64,000 bases of DNA from Motilimonas pumila (GCF_003596335.1 NZ_QZCH01000019.1:1-64000), one strand, 5' to 3'. Positions 17,772 to 27,686 are shown, numbered from the stretch's first letter. Notes: a model not told the origin generated them from the letters alone. A program made the numbers and translations.

Positions 17772-18905
17772 TTAAATTTTATCTGCCATCGCGTTTATCC
17801 CCGCTAAGGTGCTTTTGGGCAATACCTGAGCTAAGGCTTGTAAAGTATTTGCAAGCTCGCTACGGTCGGGAGCACTGACGTTAATATGCCCCATTTTCCT
17901 TCCAGGTTTATTGGTTTTGTTATACCAATGCAGCGCGACTTCTGGCAATGCCAACGCCGCTAAATCCACATGGTCTTCACCCAGTAAATTGATCATCAGG
18001 CTTGGCTGTATCAATCGCGTATCCCCTAACGGGTAACCGCACACTGCACGAATGTGATTCTCAAACTGACTGGTAAAGCATCCTTGTTGCGTCCAATGGC
18101 CTGAGTTGTGCACGCGTGGGGCAATTTCATTGACCAATAAAGCGCCGTCAAGGTCGAAAAACTCTACCGCTAACACGCCGACATAGTCCAGCGCGTCAAC
18201 GATGGCGCTAAACATATTGCTGGCTTGTTGTTGTAAATGCGCATTGTCGCCGAGTGCCAAAGAGACACTTAATACGCCATTTTCATGGTGGTTTTCAGTT
18301 AACGGGTACGTTTTGATTTCACCGGCGGCATTGCGTGCGCCGATCATCGAAACTTCACGCTGAAAAGGAATGAACTTTTCTGCGACGATGGCTTGTTCGC
18401 CTTGGCTATCGGCAATCACTTGCGCCATTTCTGGCCATATATTGGCGGCGTCAGCAGCGTCCTTTAGACGCCATTGACCTTTACCGTCGTAACCGTCTTT
18501 GGCAGTTTTAAATACCAGTGGCAAGCCTAAAGTGGCGATGGCTTGCTCAAAGTCTGCCTGTTGGTTAATAATGAAGTACGGCGCATTAGCCACGTCTGCC
18601 TGTTCCAATAGTGCTTTTTCAATCCGGCGATCTCCTCCGGCTTGAATGGCTTTTGCCCCTGGCTTGAATTTGCCACTCGCATCTGCCAGCGCAAGTACAT
18701 CTGCTGGAATATGCTCAAACTCAGCCGTGATCACATCCGCTTGCGCAATCGCTTGCTGATAGCTTAAGGGCTCAGGTTGTTGAGTCAGTGGATGAACAAC
18801 CGTGTTGTTGCCGACGTCATAAGCCAAGGTTTTAATATTCAGCGGCTCAACCGCTAAGCACATCATGCGGGCCAGTTGACCAGACCCTAAGATTAACACT
18901 TGCAT
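17772..18905 (-). CDS. purK: 5-(carboxyamino)imidazole ribonucleotide synthase
   Basis: ATP-grasp ligase making N5-carboxyaminoimidazole ribonucleotide from AIR, ATP and bicarbonate in purine synthesis. From the ATG at 18905 (MQVLILGSGQLARMMCLA) it has 377 residues; an upstream extension to 18971 runs into purE and is not needed. Motifs: the N-terminal nucleotide fold, the ATP-grasp core (GKGQWRL, QREVSMIGAR), EIAPRVHNSGHWTQ near the metal site. The start lies one base after the purE stop, so the operon is purE-purK. Confidence 0.97.
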   Translation of the reverse strand: MQVLILGSGQLARMMCLAVEPLNIKTLAYDVGNNTVVHPLTQQPEPLSYQQAIAQADVITAEFEHIPADVLALADASGKFKPGAKAIQAGGDRRIEKALLEQADVANAPYFIINQQADFEQAIATLGLPLVFKTAKDGYDGKGQWRLKDAADAANIWPEMAQVIADSQGEQAIVAEKFIPFQREVSMIGARNAAGEIKTYPLTENHHENGVLSVSLALGDNAHLQQQASNMFSAIVDALDYVGVLAVEFFDLDGALLVNEIAPRVHNSGHWTQQGCFTSQFENHIRAVCGYPLGDTRLIQPSLMINLLGEDHVDLAALALPEVALHWYNKTNKPGRKMGHINVSAPDRSELANTLQALAQVLPKSTLAGINAMADKI

Positions 18906-18906
18906 C

Positions 18907-19392
18907 TTAGTCCTCAGACGGATCAGGGTTAGCCAGTACAGTCTCTGTTTGCGTTTTTCTAAACGCGTCAATTTTCGCCATTAGTTCAACATCGCTGGTC
19001 GCTAAAATTTGAGCTGCAAGCAAACCGGCATTGGCTGCGCCTGGGTCGCCAATGGCTAAGGTGCCCACGGCAACGCCTTTTGGCATTTGCGCGATAGACA
19101 ATAAAGAGTCTACTCCGTTCAGTGCTTTTGATTTGACCGGTACACCCAGTACCGGCAAGCTGGTGAATGCCGCAGCCATACCCGGTAGGTGAGCTGCGCC
19201 GCCGGCGCCAGCAATAATGACTTTAATACCGCGTTCACAAGCTTGTTCAGCGTATTGAGCAAGTAGATGAGGAGTGCGGTGGGCGGAGACGACTTTTGTC
19301 TCGTAAGCAATGCCAAATTGTTCCAACATTTGTGCTGCATTTTGCATGGTTGGCCAATCTGATTTTGACCCCATAATGATACCGACTTTCAT
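18907..19392 (-). CDS. purE: N5-carboxyaminoimidazole ribonucleotide mutase
   Basis: Class I PurE, 161 residues, moves the carboxyl of N5-CAIR to give CAIR. The signature [16 protein letters not shown] and the SAHRTP catalytic loop are present, and [10 protein letters not shown] forms the ligand loop. Upstream of purK with a one-base gap. The upstream region 19393-19621 holds the promoter, shared with the divergent bolA. No clear PurR operator. Confidence 0.97.
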   Translation of the reverse strand: MKVGIIMGSKSDWPTMQNAAQMLEQFGIAYETKVVSAHRTPHLLAQYAEQACERGIKVIIAGAGGAAHLPGMAAAFTSLPVLGVPVKSKALNGVDSLLSIAQMPKGVAVGTLAIGDPGAANAGLLAAQILATSDVELMAKIDAFRKTQTETVLANPDPSED

Positions 19393-19621
19393 ATTGCTTC
19401 CTTTGTGCTTGTGATCTCATTTCGCCCATGGCTACCAATAGCGATAGCCGCCATTCACTTATCTGAGTGCATAGCGTCTGGGACAGTGATAGAATTTTGC
19501 CGGCATTAATACTACACCCTGTCTATCAGAGTCAAATAAAAGCGTGAATTTTAGGCCTTGCTAAAGCCGAATGTTGGTAGTGATAGTAGGGGGTAACTAA
19601 CTGGATTTTATGGAGTTTGTG

Positions 19622-19918
19622 ATGATCCAACAACAAATAGAAGAAAAACTGCAACAAGCTTTTGAACCTGACCATTTGGAAGTGGAAAACGAAAGTCATA
19701 AGCATCGCACCGAGCGCGGTGCAGAGAGTCATTTTAGGGTGGTGCTAGTATCGGATCAGTTTGAAGGGTTACGCTTGCTGGCGCGACATCGTGCGATAAA
19801 TACCATTTTGGCGCAAGAGTTAGCCGGGCCTGTTCATGCTTTGGCGTTGCACACTATGACTCCTGCTGAATGGCAAGCGAAAGGCGAACAAGCGCTGCGT
19901 TCACCAGCCTGTCGTTAG
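19622..19918 (+). CDS. bolA: BolA-family protein
   Basis: Small (98 residues) BolA domain with one alpha/beta KH-like fold. ATG 19622 has GGAG at an ideal distance and is preferred over the in-frame ATG 19610, which has none. The histidine in ESHKH and the C-terminal conserved HALALHTMTPAEW correspond to the BolA motifs. BolA proteins pair with monothiol glutaredoxins in iron-sulfur handling and affect cell shape. It is 12 bases ahead of the next plus-strand gene, so probably one transcript. Confidence 0.88.
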   Translation: MIQQQIEEKLQQAFEPDHLEVENESHKHRTERGAESHFRVVLVSDQFEGLRLLARHRAINTILAQELAGPVHALALHTMTPAEWQAKGEQALRSPACR

Positions 19919-19930
19919 GCGCGAAAATCG

Positions 19931-20851
19931 ATGTCTGACTTATTACTCTCTGGCAGCCCCGTTGAGCTGTCACATTTTCAAGGGCAAGATTTTTACATCA
20001 AGCGTGATGATCTCTTGTCTGCCGACTTTAGTGGTAATAAGGCAAGAAAGTTTCATTTTTTACTTCAGCAAAAGCCTCATCAACTGCAACGGTTAATTGC
20101 TTATGGTTCGGCTCAAGCCAATTCTCTGCTCAGTTTAGCGGCGTTATGCAAGCACCAAGGGTGGCAGTTGGAATACTATGTTAACCGAGTACCGCCGATG
20201 GTGCAGCAAAGTGGCGCAGCCAGTAACTATCAACGTGCCATCGCGTTGGGGGCAAGCGTGATAACTTGGCCTGTGGAATTATCGTCCTCTCAGGTAGAAG
20301 GGTATTTACAGGCCAAAGCCGCTAAAGATAACACCAGCCTGTTTGTCAGTGAGGGGGGGCGCATCCCTGAAGCAGAAATTGGCATTGCCGAGCTTGCCAA
20401 TGAATTGCAAGCTTGGGCTGACAAAAATAGTATTGCGGATTGGGTGGTCGTGTTGCCTTCAGGCACTGGCACCACCGCGCTATTTTTACAACAACACTTG
20501 CTCGTGCCGGTTTATACATGCGCCTGTGTGGGCGGAGAAAGCTACCTTAAGCACCAGTTTTCCTCCCTTATCAAAGATACGTCTCGCCATCCCAAAGTGA
20601 TAAACGCGAAGCAAAAGTACCATTTTGGGAAGTTAAAATTGAGCAGTTACCAAATCTGGCTAAAGCTATTGGCAGAGACCCGTATAGAGTTTGAATTATT
20701 ATACGACCCTATGGCTTGGCAAGTGATTATGCCTTGGTTACAGCGACATCGGCCCAATACCACTGTGGTATATATTCATCAAGGAGGGGTTCGTGGCAAT
20801 GTAACCATGTTGCCCCGGTATCAACGAAAGTATCCTCTTGAAGGTGAATAA
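19931..20851 (+). CDS. PLP-dependent ACC deaminase/D-cysteine desulfhydrase family enzyme
   Basis: A fold-type II pyridoxal-phosphate enzyme, 306 residues. The PLP lysine is in DFSGNKARKFHFLL near residue 39, and GSAQANSLLSLAAL and SEGGRIPEAEIG follow; VVLPSGTGTTALFLQ is the phosphate-binding glycine loop. In this family the activity may be D-cysteine desulfhydrase or ACC deaminase; I cannot tell which. It appears to be cotranscribed with bolA. Confidence 0.78.
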   Translation: MSDLLLSGSPVELSHFQGQDFYIKRDDLLSADFSGNKARKFHFLLQQKPHQLQRLIAYGSAQANSLLSLAALCKHQGWQLEYYVNRVPPMVQQSGAASNYQRAIALGASVITWPVELSSSQVEGYLQAKAAKDNTSLFVSEGGRIPEAEIGIAELANELQAWADKNSIADWVVVLPSGTGTTALFLQQHLLVPVYTCACVGGESYLKHQFSSLIKDTSRHPKVINAKQKYHFGKLKLSSYQIWLKLLAETRIEFELLYDPMAWQVIMPWLQRHRPNTTVVYIHQGGVRGNVTMLPRYQRKYPLEGE

Positions 20852-20913
20852 GCGCTTGGATTTCGAAGCGCAGCAGCCTAAAATCCTCACTCTTTTGAAT
20901 GCAGAGAGCCAAT

Positions 20914-21867
20914 ATGACAGACGCAACCACCAAACGGCTAAATAAATACATCAGCGAAACAGGCTTTTGCTCTCGTCGAGAAGCCGACAAACACATTCAA
21001 GCTGGCGCGGTCACTATCAATGGTCAGCGGGCAGATGTAGGCTCTCAAGTGGCTGCTGGGGATGTGGTTAAGGTTCATGGTAAGGCGCTCAAAGCAAAAC
21101 AACAGGCCGTGTACATTGCATATAATAAGCCGGTAGGTATTACCTGTACCACCGAGCGTCACATTAGAGGCAACATTGTTGATGCTATCAATCATCCATT
21201 ACGTATCTTCCCCATTGGCCGCTTAGACAAGCCTTCAGAAGGGTTGATTTTTTTAACCAGCGACGGTGATATCGTCAATAAAATATTGCGCGCGGGCAAT
21301 CAGCATGAGAAAGAATATGTGGTTACAGTCGACAAGCCCATTACCGATGATTTTATTCGCCGTATGGGGCAAGGGGTACCGATTTTGGACACCATCACCC
21401 AGCGCTGTAAAGTATTTAAACAAAGTCGTTATGTGTTTAATATTACCCTTACTCAAGGGTTAAACCGGCAGATACGTCGCATGTGTGAGTACTTAGGATT
21501 TGAAGTAACTAAGCTCAAGCGTGTGAGGATCATGAATATTAACCTCGATAAATTGGCGAAAGGGCAATGGCGCGAATTATCCACCGCGGAAATGGCTACC
21601 ATCAATCAGATGGTGGCGGGCTCATCAGGGACCGAACAAGCTTCAACACAGGTATCACAGACTCAGCAAGCAAGGGCGAAACGCTTGGGCTCGAATGCTA
21701 ATAAACCTGCAGCGAAAGGTCGCACGCAACACAATCAAAGTAACCGTAACTCATCGGCGGCCAATCCCAAAAGAAAGCCGAAAAAAACGGCTTATGGTAA
21801 AAAATCGGCGCCTACAGGCAAAGCTAAACCCACAGGTACGTTATCGCTTAAAAAGTCCGCGCGCTGA
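20914..21867 (+). CDS. rluF: 23S rRNA pseudouridine synthase RluF
   Basis: Converts U2604 of 23S rRNA to pseudouridine. From the ATG at 20914: S4 RNA-binding domain (about 5-60, [18 protein letters not shown]) then the RsuA-family synthase with catalytic aspartate in [11 protein letters not shown] and [19 protein letters not shown]. The last about 75 residues (after [11 protein letters not shown]) are a low-complexity, Lys/Asn/Gln/Ser-rich tail longer than in E. coli, perhaps for rRNA binding. Length 317. Confidence 0.93.
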   Translation: MTDATTKRLNKYISETGFCSRREADKHIQAGAVTINGQRADVGSQVAAGDVVKVHGKALKAKQQAVYIAYNKPVGITCTTERHIRGNIVDAINHPLRIFPIGRLDKPSEGLIFLTSDGDIVNKILRAGNQHEKEYVVTVDKPITDDFIRRMGQGVPILDTITQRCKVFKQSRYVFNITLTQGLNRQIRRMCEYLGFEVTKLKRVRIMNINLDKLAKGQWRELSTAEMATINQMVAGSSGTEQASTQVSQTQQARAKRLGSNANKPAAKGRTQHNQSNRNSSAANPKRKPKKTAYGKKSAPTGKAKPTGTLSLKKSAR

Positions 21868-21880
21868 CGGAGTCGCAAGA

Positions 21881-22051
21881 TCAGTTGTTTTTTGCTACTG
21901 ACTCGGTTTGTTGTTGCAGTTTTTGCTGGCAATCATGCTGCACTATTTCTAATGCTTGTAAAGCCAGCGCCATGTCAATCTGGTTTTCTTCTAATAACTG
22001 GATTAGATCAACGGCAAGTTGCACATGTTTAGGGGCGTTTGCTAGGCTCAT
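21881..22051 (-). CDS. rsmS: YbaM/RsmS-like small protein (DUF2496)
   Basis: A 56-residue protein starting MSLANAPKHVQLAVDLIQLL. Comparison with E. coli YbaM (MSLENAPDDVKLAVDLIMLL from memory) shows clear identity through the first 40 residues, including EENQI. Its ATG overlaps the stop of the DUF2057 gene by four bases (ATGA). In enterobacteria ybaM is likewise next to priC, so the neighbourhood agrees. RsmS is a pleiotropic regulator reported in Pectobacterium. It is the last gene of the minus-strand operon. Short for automated gene callers, it is easily overlooked. Confidence 0.85.
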   Translation of the reverse strand: MSLANAPKHVQLAVDLIQLLEENQIDMALALQALEIVQHDCQQKLQQQTESVAKNN

Positions 22052-22650
22052 CGTCTGACTCGTTCGTACATTTTCTGAGAAGGGTTTTGTTCGTTACGCC
22101 TGATCCAGGCTTGAAATGCTTGCTGATGGGATTCGTCAGCATTTTGATACAATAACTTCAACTGGGTGAGAATGGTGTCTTGATCGGGCAATTGCTTGCC
22201 TTTTTCCAATTCTTCAAGCAGCGCCATGTTGGGACCATTTTGCCAACCAAAACGCTGAGCAAGTACCGCCTCATGGGGCAAGATTTGACCGTTGCTTTTG
22301 TCTATTAGGTTCAATTTAGGTTGCGCCACATAAGCCGCCGCTTCCTTACGGTTTCGTGGCCGTTTGGCTTGTAGCACTATGGTTTGCTGACCTTGGACAT
22401 AGAAATACAGCACTATAGGGGAGGACAAATAAGTACTGTCGGCTTCACCATCAAATGCCTGTTGGTACTGCAACACCATTTGCTGCCGACCAGGCGTTAG
22501 GGGCAATGGCGCGCGGTTATAAAAGCTTTTTTGCTGTTCTTCACCATTTAGGTAGAGCAGCTTAAACATTGGCGGCACTAAAACTTGACTGTTTTGTGCC
22601 CAGCTGCAAAGTGGCAGCAGTAAGAGTATTGTTAATCCCAAAAATCGCAT
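22048..22650 (-). CDS. DUF2057 (YccT/CsgI-like) exported protein
   Basis: A 200-residue secreted protein with signal peptide MRFLGLTILLLLPLCSWAQN. The mature N-terminal half (VPPMFKLLYLNGEEQQKSFYN, SPIVLYFYVQGQQTIVLQAKRP) has the DUF2057 pattern. The E. coli relative YccT/CsgI inhibits curli. It overlaps priC by one base and ybaM by four, so it sits inside a replication-related operon; whether its function relates to that is unclear. A second member is at 27745. Confidence 0.8.
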   Translation of the reverse strand: MRFLGLTILLLLPLCSWAQNSQVLVPPMFKLLYLNGEEQQKSFYNRAPLPLTPGRQQMVLQYQQAFDGEADSTYLSSPIVLYFYVQGQQTIVLQAKRPRNRKEAAAYVAQPKLNLIDKSNGQILPHEAVLAQRFGWQNGPNMALLEELEKGKQLPDQDTILTQLKLLYQNADESHQQAFQAWIRRNEQNPSQKMYERVRR

Positions 22651-23216
22651 TAAAAATTCCCAATATATTCGCTTGAGGCTTCGTATTCTCTGACTTTTCG
22701 TTCAACGTCACGAGTTGCTGCTTGGCATCGTTGCAAGCGCTGTTTTAACGTGTCTAATTGCGTTTGTTCGTGATTTCTCGCAGTGCCGTACAATGCTTGT
22801 ATTTTTACTTGGCTTTGCTCAATCATTGCCCCTAAACGCTGTTCATATTCATATTGCTTATGCAGCTTATGGTATAGAGCCTTCTCAACTTGGCTGGGTT
22901 TGTGGCTAAACAATGCTCCATTACCTTGCTGCGTTTGGCTTACCAATTTATTGAGTGCGGTAAATTGGTCGACTAAGGTTTCGCACATATGGCTGATTTT
23001 TGCTTCCGTCACCCCTTTGGCTTGATTTTCTTCTATCAATTGCAAGCTGCGGCTTACTTCTAAGGCGTAACCTGTGAGACTGTCGTGGTGCTGACTGAAC
23101 AAGGCTCGGTTAAAATGAAACTTGCCATTGAGCTTTTTACTCAATTGATGGTCCAGTTGCTCACACGTGTTTTGTAATTGTGATACGCGTTGTTTTATGG
23201 GCGCCAGGTTTACCAT
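22650..23216 (-). CDS. priC: Primosomal replication protein N'' (PriC)
   Basis: Helical protein, 188 residues, that helps load DnaB on forked DNA at stalled replication forks. The C-terminal part YEQRLGAMIEQSQVKIQ and RLQRCQAATRDVERKVREYE matches E. coli PriC. Overlaps the upstream TSUP gene by 7 bases and the downstream DUF2057 gene by one. It is longer at the N-terminus than the E. coli form but in the same range. Confidence 0.88.
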   Translation of the reverse strand: MVNLAPIKQRVSQLQNTCEQLDHQLSKKLNGKFHFNRALFSQHHDSLTGYALEVSRSLQLIEENQAKGVTEAKISHMCETLVDQFTALNKLVSQTQQGNGALFSHKPSQVEKALYHKLHKQYEYEQRLGAMIEQSQVKIQALYGTARNHEQTQLDTLKQRLQRCQAATRDVERKVREYEASSEYIGNF

Positions 23217-23983
23217 GCTTCAACCGCCAATTTAATTGCCATTACCATTACTACGGTCACAAAGACAGGGCGAATAAACTTGCTGCCAAAGCGAATTGCA
23301 GAGTGCGCGCCAATGTAGGCTCCGAGCATTAAACACACGCCCATGCTTAGACCTAACACCCAATTGATGTGGCCTAACCAGATGAACGTTAATAGAGACA
23401 AAAAATTACTGGTAAAGTTCATTGCTTTGGCTAAACCAGAAGCAAGTAGAATATTGATTTTGTATAGCACTGCGCTGGATACTGTCCAAAACGCGCCTGT
23501 GCCAGGCCCTGCGACACCGTCGTAAAAACCAAGTGTTAAGCCTTGTAGCCATTGCTTTTGCGTCAGTACTCCGCCCTTTGTGGGCAGTTTACTTTTGTTA
23601 TCCGGTGGGAATTTACTCACCATGGTATACACAGCGGTTGCCAAGATGACAATGGGCAATATTTTATCTAATAGTTCAGTAGAGAGTCTATCAACGATTA
23701 ACGTGCCAACAACCGCGCCGATGGCAGTAGCGATAAACGATTTGCGCCAAAACATCGGGTTAAATAATTGTTTGCGATAATAGGTCCAGGCAGCTGTCGA
23801 TGAAGCAAATGTGGCCGCTAATTTGTTGGTGCCTAAGGCAAGGTGCGGAGGCAGCCCGGCACTGAGTAAGGCGGGAATTGTCAGCATACCGCCGCCGCCA
23901 ACCACGGCGTCAATAAATCCGGCAATTAATCCCACCGCGCACAGCATTAAAATTACGTTTAGTTCGATACCAATTTCTAGCAT
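23210..23983 (-). CDS. TSUP/TauE-SafE family permease
   Basis: Integral membrane protein of 257 residues with seven to eight hydrophobic segments. It has the family signature AGFIDAVVGGGGMLTIPALLSAGLPPHLALGTNK at the N-terminus and the mirrored GFYDGVAGPGTGAFW in the second half. YfcA-like members carry sulfite, sulfonates or similar anions; the substrate here is unknown. Overlaps priC by 7 bases and dinG by one base. Confidence 0.88.
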   Translation of the reverse strand: MLEIGIELNVILMLCAVGLIAGFIDAVVGGGGMLTIPALLSAGLPPHLALGTNKLAATFASSTAAWTYYRKQLFNPMFWRKSFIATAIGAVVGTLIVDRLSTELLDKILPIVILATAVYTMVSKFPPDNKSKLPTKGGVLTQKQWLQGLTLGFYDGVAGPGTGAFWTVSSAVLYKINILLASGLAKAMNFTSNFLSLLTFIWLGHINWVLGLSMGVCLMLGAYIGAHSAIRFGSKFIRPVFVTVVMVMAIKLAVEAW

Positions 23984-26049
23984 TATTGCTCTATATTTCG
24001 GGTAAAAGGAGGTAATGCGTCGAGCAGCCCTTGTCCATAACGGCGGGTGACCAAGCGACGGTCGAGGATAGTGATTCTACCCCAATCGTTTTCTTTTCTC
24101 ACTAAACGGCCACAAGATTGGATCAGTTTTTTACTGGCCTCGGGGATCGTGATTTGAATAAAAGGGTTACCACCTTTACTTTGGATCCATTCGGCGTGAG
24201 CCTCTTCAACGGGAGATGTAGGGACAGCAAAAGGCAGTTTGGTGATAATTAAATTCGTCAAGTAATGGCCTGGTAAATCCAAACCTTCTGACAAACTGCC
24301 TGTGCCGAACAGTATGGCGGTGGTGCCTTTGTCACAATATTTTTTATATTTTTCGAGTAAGGCTTGGCGTGATAACTGACCCTGTTGCAGTATTTCTGCG
24401 TCAAGCTTGCCGTCAAGCTTTTCTGCTACCAAACGCATTTGCCAATAAGACGCAAACAAGATTAAGTTACCTTGATTCGGTTCAATGAATTGTTTGACCT
24501 TGTCACACAATTCGCTGTCAAAATTATCGGTTCCTGGCTCATAACGCATTTTAGGCAAGCTTAAGGTGACTTTGCGGTAATCAAAAGGCGATTTTAAGCG
24601 CAGGTATTGAGTGCCATCTTGTTGTTTTAATCCCGTTTGTTGGCGAAAAAAATCAAAGCTGCTTAAAGCAGACAACGTTGCTGAGCATAATACGCAGCCT
24701 GCAGCTTGTGACCAAAGTTGATGCTCTAATAGGCCCCCGACTTCAATGGGAGAAGCTGCCAGTAATATATCAGGCTCTTGTGCCTGTATTTTTTTAGCCC
24801 AGCAGGCCAAAGGCGCTTGCTTGGCGGAAGGCTCTTTCGCCAACATGTACCAAAGGTTAACAAAATTCTCTAATCGCTGAACCGCAATCCCTACCTCGGC
24901 CATCAAGGGCTCTGCTACTTTGGTTTTGACGCTGCCATCTTTTAATGACTCGGTAATAATACTGAGTATTTTATTGAGGGCTTTGAGACAAATTTTGCTT
25001 TCGTCTCGGATGGCGGCAGCAAACAGATTCAACGCATCGGGTAGCTCACCCATTGCAAAACGGCAACTATCATCTTGACTGAATAACTGAGCATTGGCGT
25101 TGAAAAACTCAGCCACCTTCGCCAGCTCTTTTTTCACCGCCAAACCTGATTCCACCATTTCAATGCCAGGGCCAATGCAGGAACGCGCAGTGACTTGCTG
25201 CGCCACTTTTCGGTTGAGTTGCTCTAACTTAGCAAACCAACTGATACTGCTGTTCAATTGAATATTGGCGCTGGAAAAGTCACGGGCGATACTGGGAATG
25301 TGGTGCGCTTCATCCATGATATAAAAGCACTGATCTGGCTCAGGTAAAATTACCCCACCGCCTAATTCAGTATCAGCCAGTAGCAGGGCGTGATTGACTA
25401 CCAGCAAATCACTTTTATCCAATTCATCGCGAGCACGGTGAAAAGGGCAGTGCTGATGGTGAGATAAGGCGCGACTGCAGCTGTGCTTATCAGCAACGAT
25501 CAGTTGCCAGATATTATCGCCGATGGGCGTCGGCCAACTGTCCCGGTCGCCTTGCCACTTGCCATCGCTATACGCTTTGTGAAGACGCTTGACCATAGCC
25601 AGATCTTGCTTAGTAGGTTTGTCTTGCCATAAAGGTAATTGATCGTTATTCGCGTCGGCCAGCTGAAACAGTTTATGCTCACAGCAATATCTTTGCCTGC
25701 CTTTTACTAAGGCAAATTTAAAGTTCAACGGACTGTGTTGTAAAAAGAAGGGGAGATCCTTGTTTATCAACTGCTCTTGTAAAGTCACAGTAGCGGTGGA
25801 TACCACCAGCTTTTTATTTAATTGCATGGCGACCGGTAAAGCGCCGAGTAAATAAGCCAGAGATTTGCCTATGCCCGTGCCAGCTTCTGCCACCATGATC
25901 CGGCGCCGTTTGTCGTACTCTCCAGCCAAGGTTTTGGCGATTTCTGCCACCAAATAGTTTTGCTCTTTTCGTACTTGGTAATCTGGCAGCGCTTGGCTGA
26001 TGTTTTGGTATGACTGTCGAATTATCTTCTTAACTTTATCGGCTAGCAT
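23983..26049 (-). CDS. dinG: DinG-like ATP-dependent DNA helicase
   Basis: XPD-like superfamily 2 5'-3' helicase, 688 residues (E. coli DinG 716). Walker A is AEAGTGIGKSLAYLL, the DEAH box is IMDEAHHIPSI. The four iron-sulfur cysteines lie in the RQRYCCEHK and CSRALSHHQHCPF regions. Motif VI region is SCGRLVRKENDWGRI. DinG unwinds R-loops and forked DNA. It heads the operon with the permease, priC, DUF2057 and ybaM, where all overlap, so translation is probably coupled through the set. Confidence 0.93.
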   Translation of the reverse strand: MLADKVKKIIRQSYQNISQALPDYQVRKEQNYLVAEIAKTLAGEYDKRRRIMVAEAGTGIGKSLAYLLGALPVAMQLNKKLVVSTATVTLQEQLINKDLPFFLQHSPLNFKFALVKGRQRYCCEHKLFQLADANNDQLPLWQDKPTKQDLAMVKRLHKAYSDGKWQGDRDSWPTPIGDNIWQLIVADKHSCSRALSHHQHCPFHRARDELDKSDLLVVNHALLLADTELGGGVILPEPDQCFYIMDEAHHIPSIARDFSSANIQLNSSISWFAKLEQLNRKVAQQVTARSCIGPGIEMVESGLAVKKELAKVAEFFNANAQLFSQDDSCRFAMGELPDALNLFAAAIRDESKICLKALNKILSIITESLKDGSVKTKVAEPLMAEVGIAVQRLENFVNLWYMLAKEPSAKQAPLACWAKKIQAQEPDILLAASPIEVGGLLEHQLWSQAAGCVLCSATLSALSSFDFFRQQTGLKQQDGTQYLRLKSPFDYRKVTLSLPKMRYEPGTDNFDSELCDKVKQFIEPNQGNLILFASYWQMRLVAEKLDGKLDAEILQQGQLSRQALLEKYKKYCDKGTTAILFGTGSLSEGLDLPGHYLTNLIITKLPFAVPTSPVEEAHAEWIQSKGGNPFIQITIPEASKKLIQSCGRLVRKENDWGRITILDRRLVTRRYGQGLLDALPPFTRNIEQ

Positions 26050-26462
26050 GGCTTAGTCAGTGACGGAGGAAGGTTTGCAGTGTAGCAAGTTGCTCCTTGA
26101 GTGAATAGCTATCTGGTGAAGGTAATTAAGTTAGTAACGCTCATAAAAATGAAAACAAATCAAAGATGCAATTCACAATAAAGGAATCAAAGTGTTATGG
26201 ATTTTCTAAAAAGTTCATTAAATCACACTTTTTTTTGAAAAAAATAGCAGGCTGAACTACGTTTAAATAACCTGATGTCAACATAAATCAGTTTTAACAA
26301 CTGAAATATTAAAATAAATAAGTGATATCAGTTGCTTAAATCGTCCTATTGAGTGGATAAATAGGTTCGAGCGAGTTAATTTAACTTGCGAAATTGCTCA
26401 AGGAATGAACAAAAACTAATTCTTGTGACTCGTTTTGAGAAGAGTTGATGTTTTTTTGTCTA
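26050..26462. promoter_or_regulatory. Long porin upstream region
   Basis: Over 400 A+T-rich bases between dinG and the porin. I see no open frame with a ribosome site. A near-palindrome around 26373-26392 (GAGTTAATTTAACTTG core) and several AT tracts may be regulator sites; no OmpR or sRNA pattern is certain. Confidence 0.3.
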
Positions 26463-26491
26463 TTGACGCAGAATTTTGACTTTGTCATTAT
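26463..26491 (+). promoter_or_regulatory. Probable sigma-70 promoter of the porin gene
   Basis: TTGACG 26463-26468, a 17-base spacer, then CATTAT 26486-26491. The 5' leader to the ATG at 26584 would be about 85 bases. Confidence 0.5.
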
Positions 26492-26583
26492 CTGCGCCGC
26501 TAAGGAAGCACTGCACGTTTAATGGATTGAACAGATAAGAACACAATTCTTTCTGAAAACAATACTAATAGGCAGTGAAAACA

Positions 26584-27660
26584 ATGAAAAAGACAATTCT
26601 TGCAGCGATGGTACCGGCACTTCTTGCAACAGGTACGGTAAATGCCGCTGAACTCTACCGCTCTGAAAATGGCTCAGTACTTAACATGTACGGCCGTATC
26701 GAAGCAAACTTCGTAAATCAAGATATCTATGATGCCAATGGTGACAAAGACAGCGAAACAGACGGTTCAGTCTACGCCCGTCTTGGTTTTAATGGTCGCC
26801 AATTAATCACTGCAGACACCGCCGTGATTGGCCAAGCGCAATATCAACTCAGCCAAGAGCCAGGCTCTAGCAGCACTGAATGGAATGCACGTTACGTGTG
26901 GGCCGGTTTAGATCTTGCTGAAGCGGGTCGTATTGAAGCGGGTCGTGTGGCATCGGGTTTGATCATGTTCACGGACATTGGTGATATTTTCTACGCCGGT
27001 GGCGACGTGGTAGCGGGTGCAAACGTTAACACCGTTGATACTGGTGCAGCGTTAGTCTTTCGCCAAGACGGTACTTTGCAATACCGCAACAGTCTAGGCG
27101 ATTTTGACTTTACCCTTGCTTACATCACTAACAGCTCAATCGATTACGGCTATAACACAGCACTGCGTTACAGTTTTGATATGGGTAATGCCGGTTTACT
27201 ACAGCCAGTGGCTATGTACCAATTCAACAAAGCCGACAGCGATGACAAAGCAAACTCAGGCGTAAAGGAATACCAAACGTACGGCGCAGGTTTACAGTAC
27301 TTCTTGGGTGATTTTTACGCGGGTGCCACTTACGTAGAAGAGAAGTTTGACTTCTTTGGTGGCGGTAATGATAAAACCAAAGGTACAGATATTGTAGCGG
27401 CTTATGACTTTGGTCAATGGGTAGCGCGCGCGGGTTACCGTTACCAGAAGCTAGATGATGCAATGGCGGGTGAAAAGAAAATTCAAGACACTTGGATCAT
27501 TGAAGGTCAATACAAGCTGACATCTCAATCTTCACTTTTTGCTAACTACAGCGATAACTCTGGTCATGGCGTGACAGGTGCCGATATGATCAACGGTTCG
27601 GGTAACCTAAACAAAGAGAAGGGCGGTGTAGCCTCTATTGGTATTCGTTACGAGTGGTAA
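26584..27660 (+). CDS. Gram-negative porin (OmpC/OmpF-type)
   Basis: General porin of 358 residues. I chose the ATG at 26584: it gives the signal peptide MKKTILAAMVPALLATGTVN with cleavage after ...NA before AELYR. The mature protein has ELYRSENGSVLNMYGRIEANF, and beta strands ending in IGIRYEW, the conserved C-terminal aromatic residue for BAM. A GTG at 26575 is also in frame. It should form a trimer of 16-stranded barrels for small hydrophilic solutes. A terminator-like hairpin follows. Confidence 0.92.
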   Translation: MKKTILAAMVPALLATGTVNAAELYRSENGSVLNMYGRIEANFVNQDIYDANGDKDSETDGSVYARLGFNGRQLITADTAVIGQAQYQLSQEPGSSSTEWNARYVWAGLDLAEAGRIEAGRVASGLIMFTDIGDIFYAGGDVVAGANVNTVDTGAALVFRQDGTLQYRNSLGDFDFTLAYITNSSIDYGYNTALRYSFDMGNAGLLQPVAMYQFNKADSDDKANSGVKEYQTYGAGLQYFLGDFYAGATYVEEKFDFFGGGNDKTKGTDIVAAYDFGQWVARAGYRYQKLDDAMAGEKKIQDTWIIEGQYKLTSQSSLFANYSDNSGHGVTGADMINGSGNLNKEKGGVASIGIRYEW

Positions 27661-27686
27661 AGTCCACTAACTAGTGCTATTAATTA

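Noticed and set aside
26050-26580. A MicF- or similar sRNA beside the porin
   Set aside because: No clear stem plus T-tract and no complementarity that I can identify by eye.
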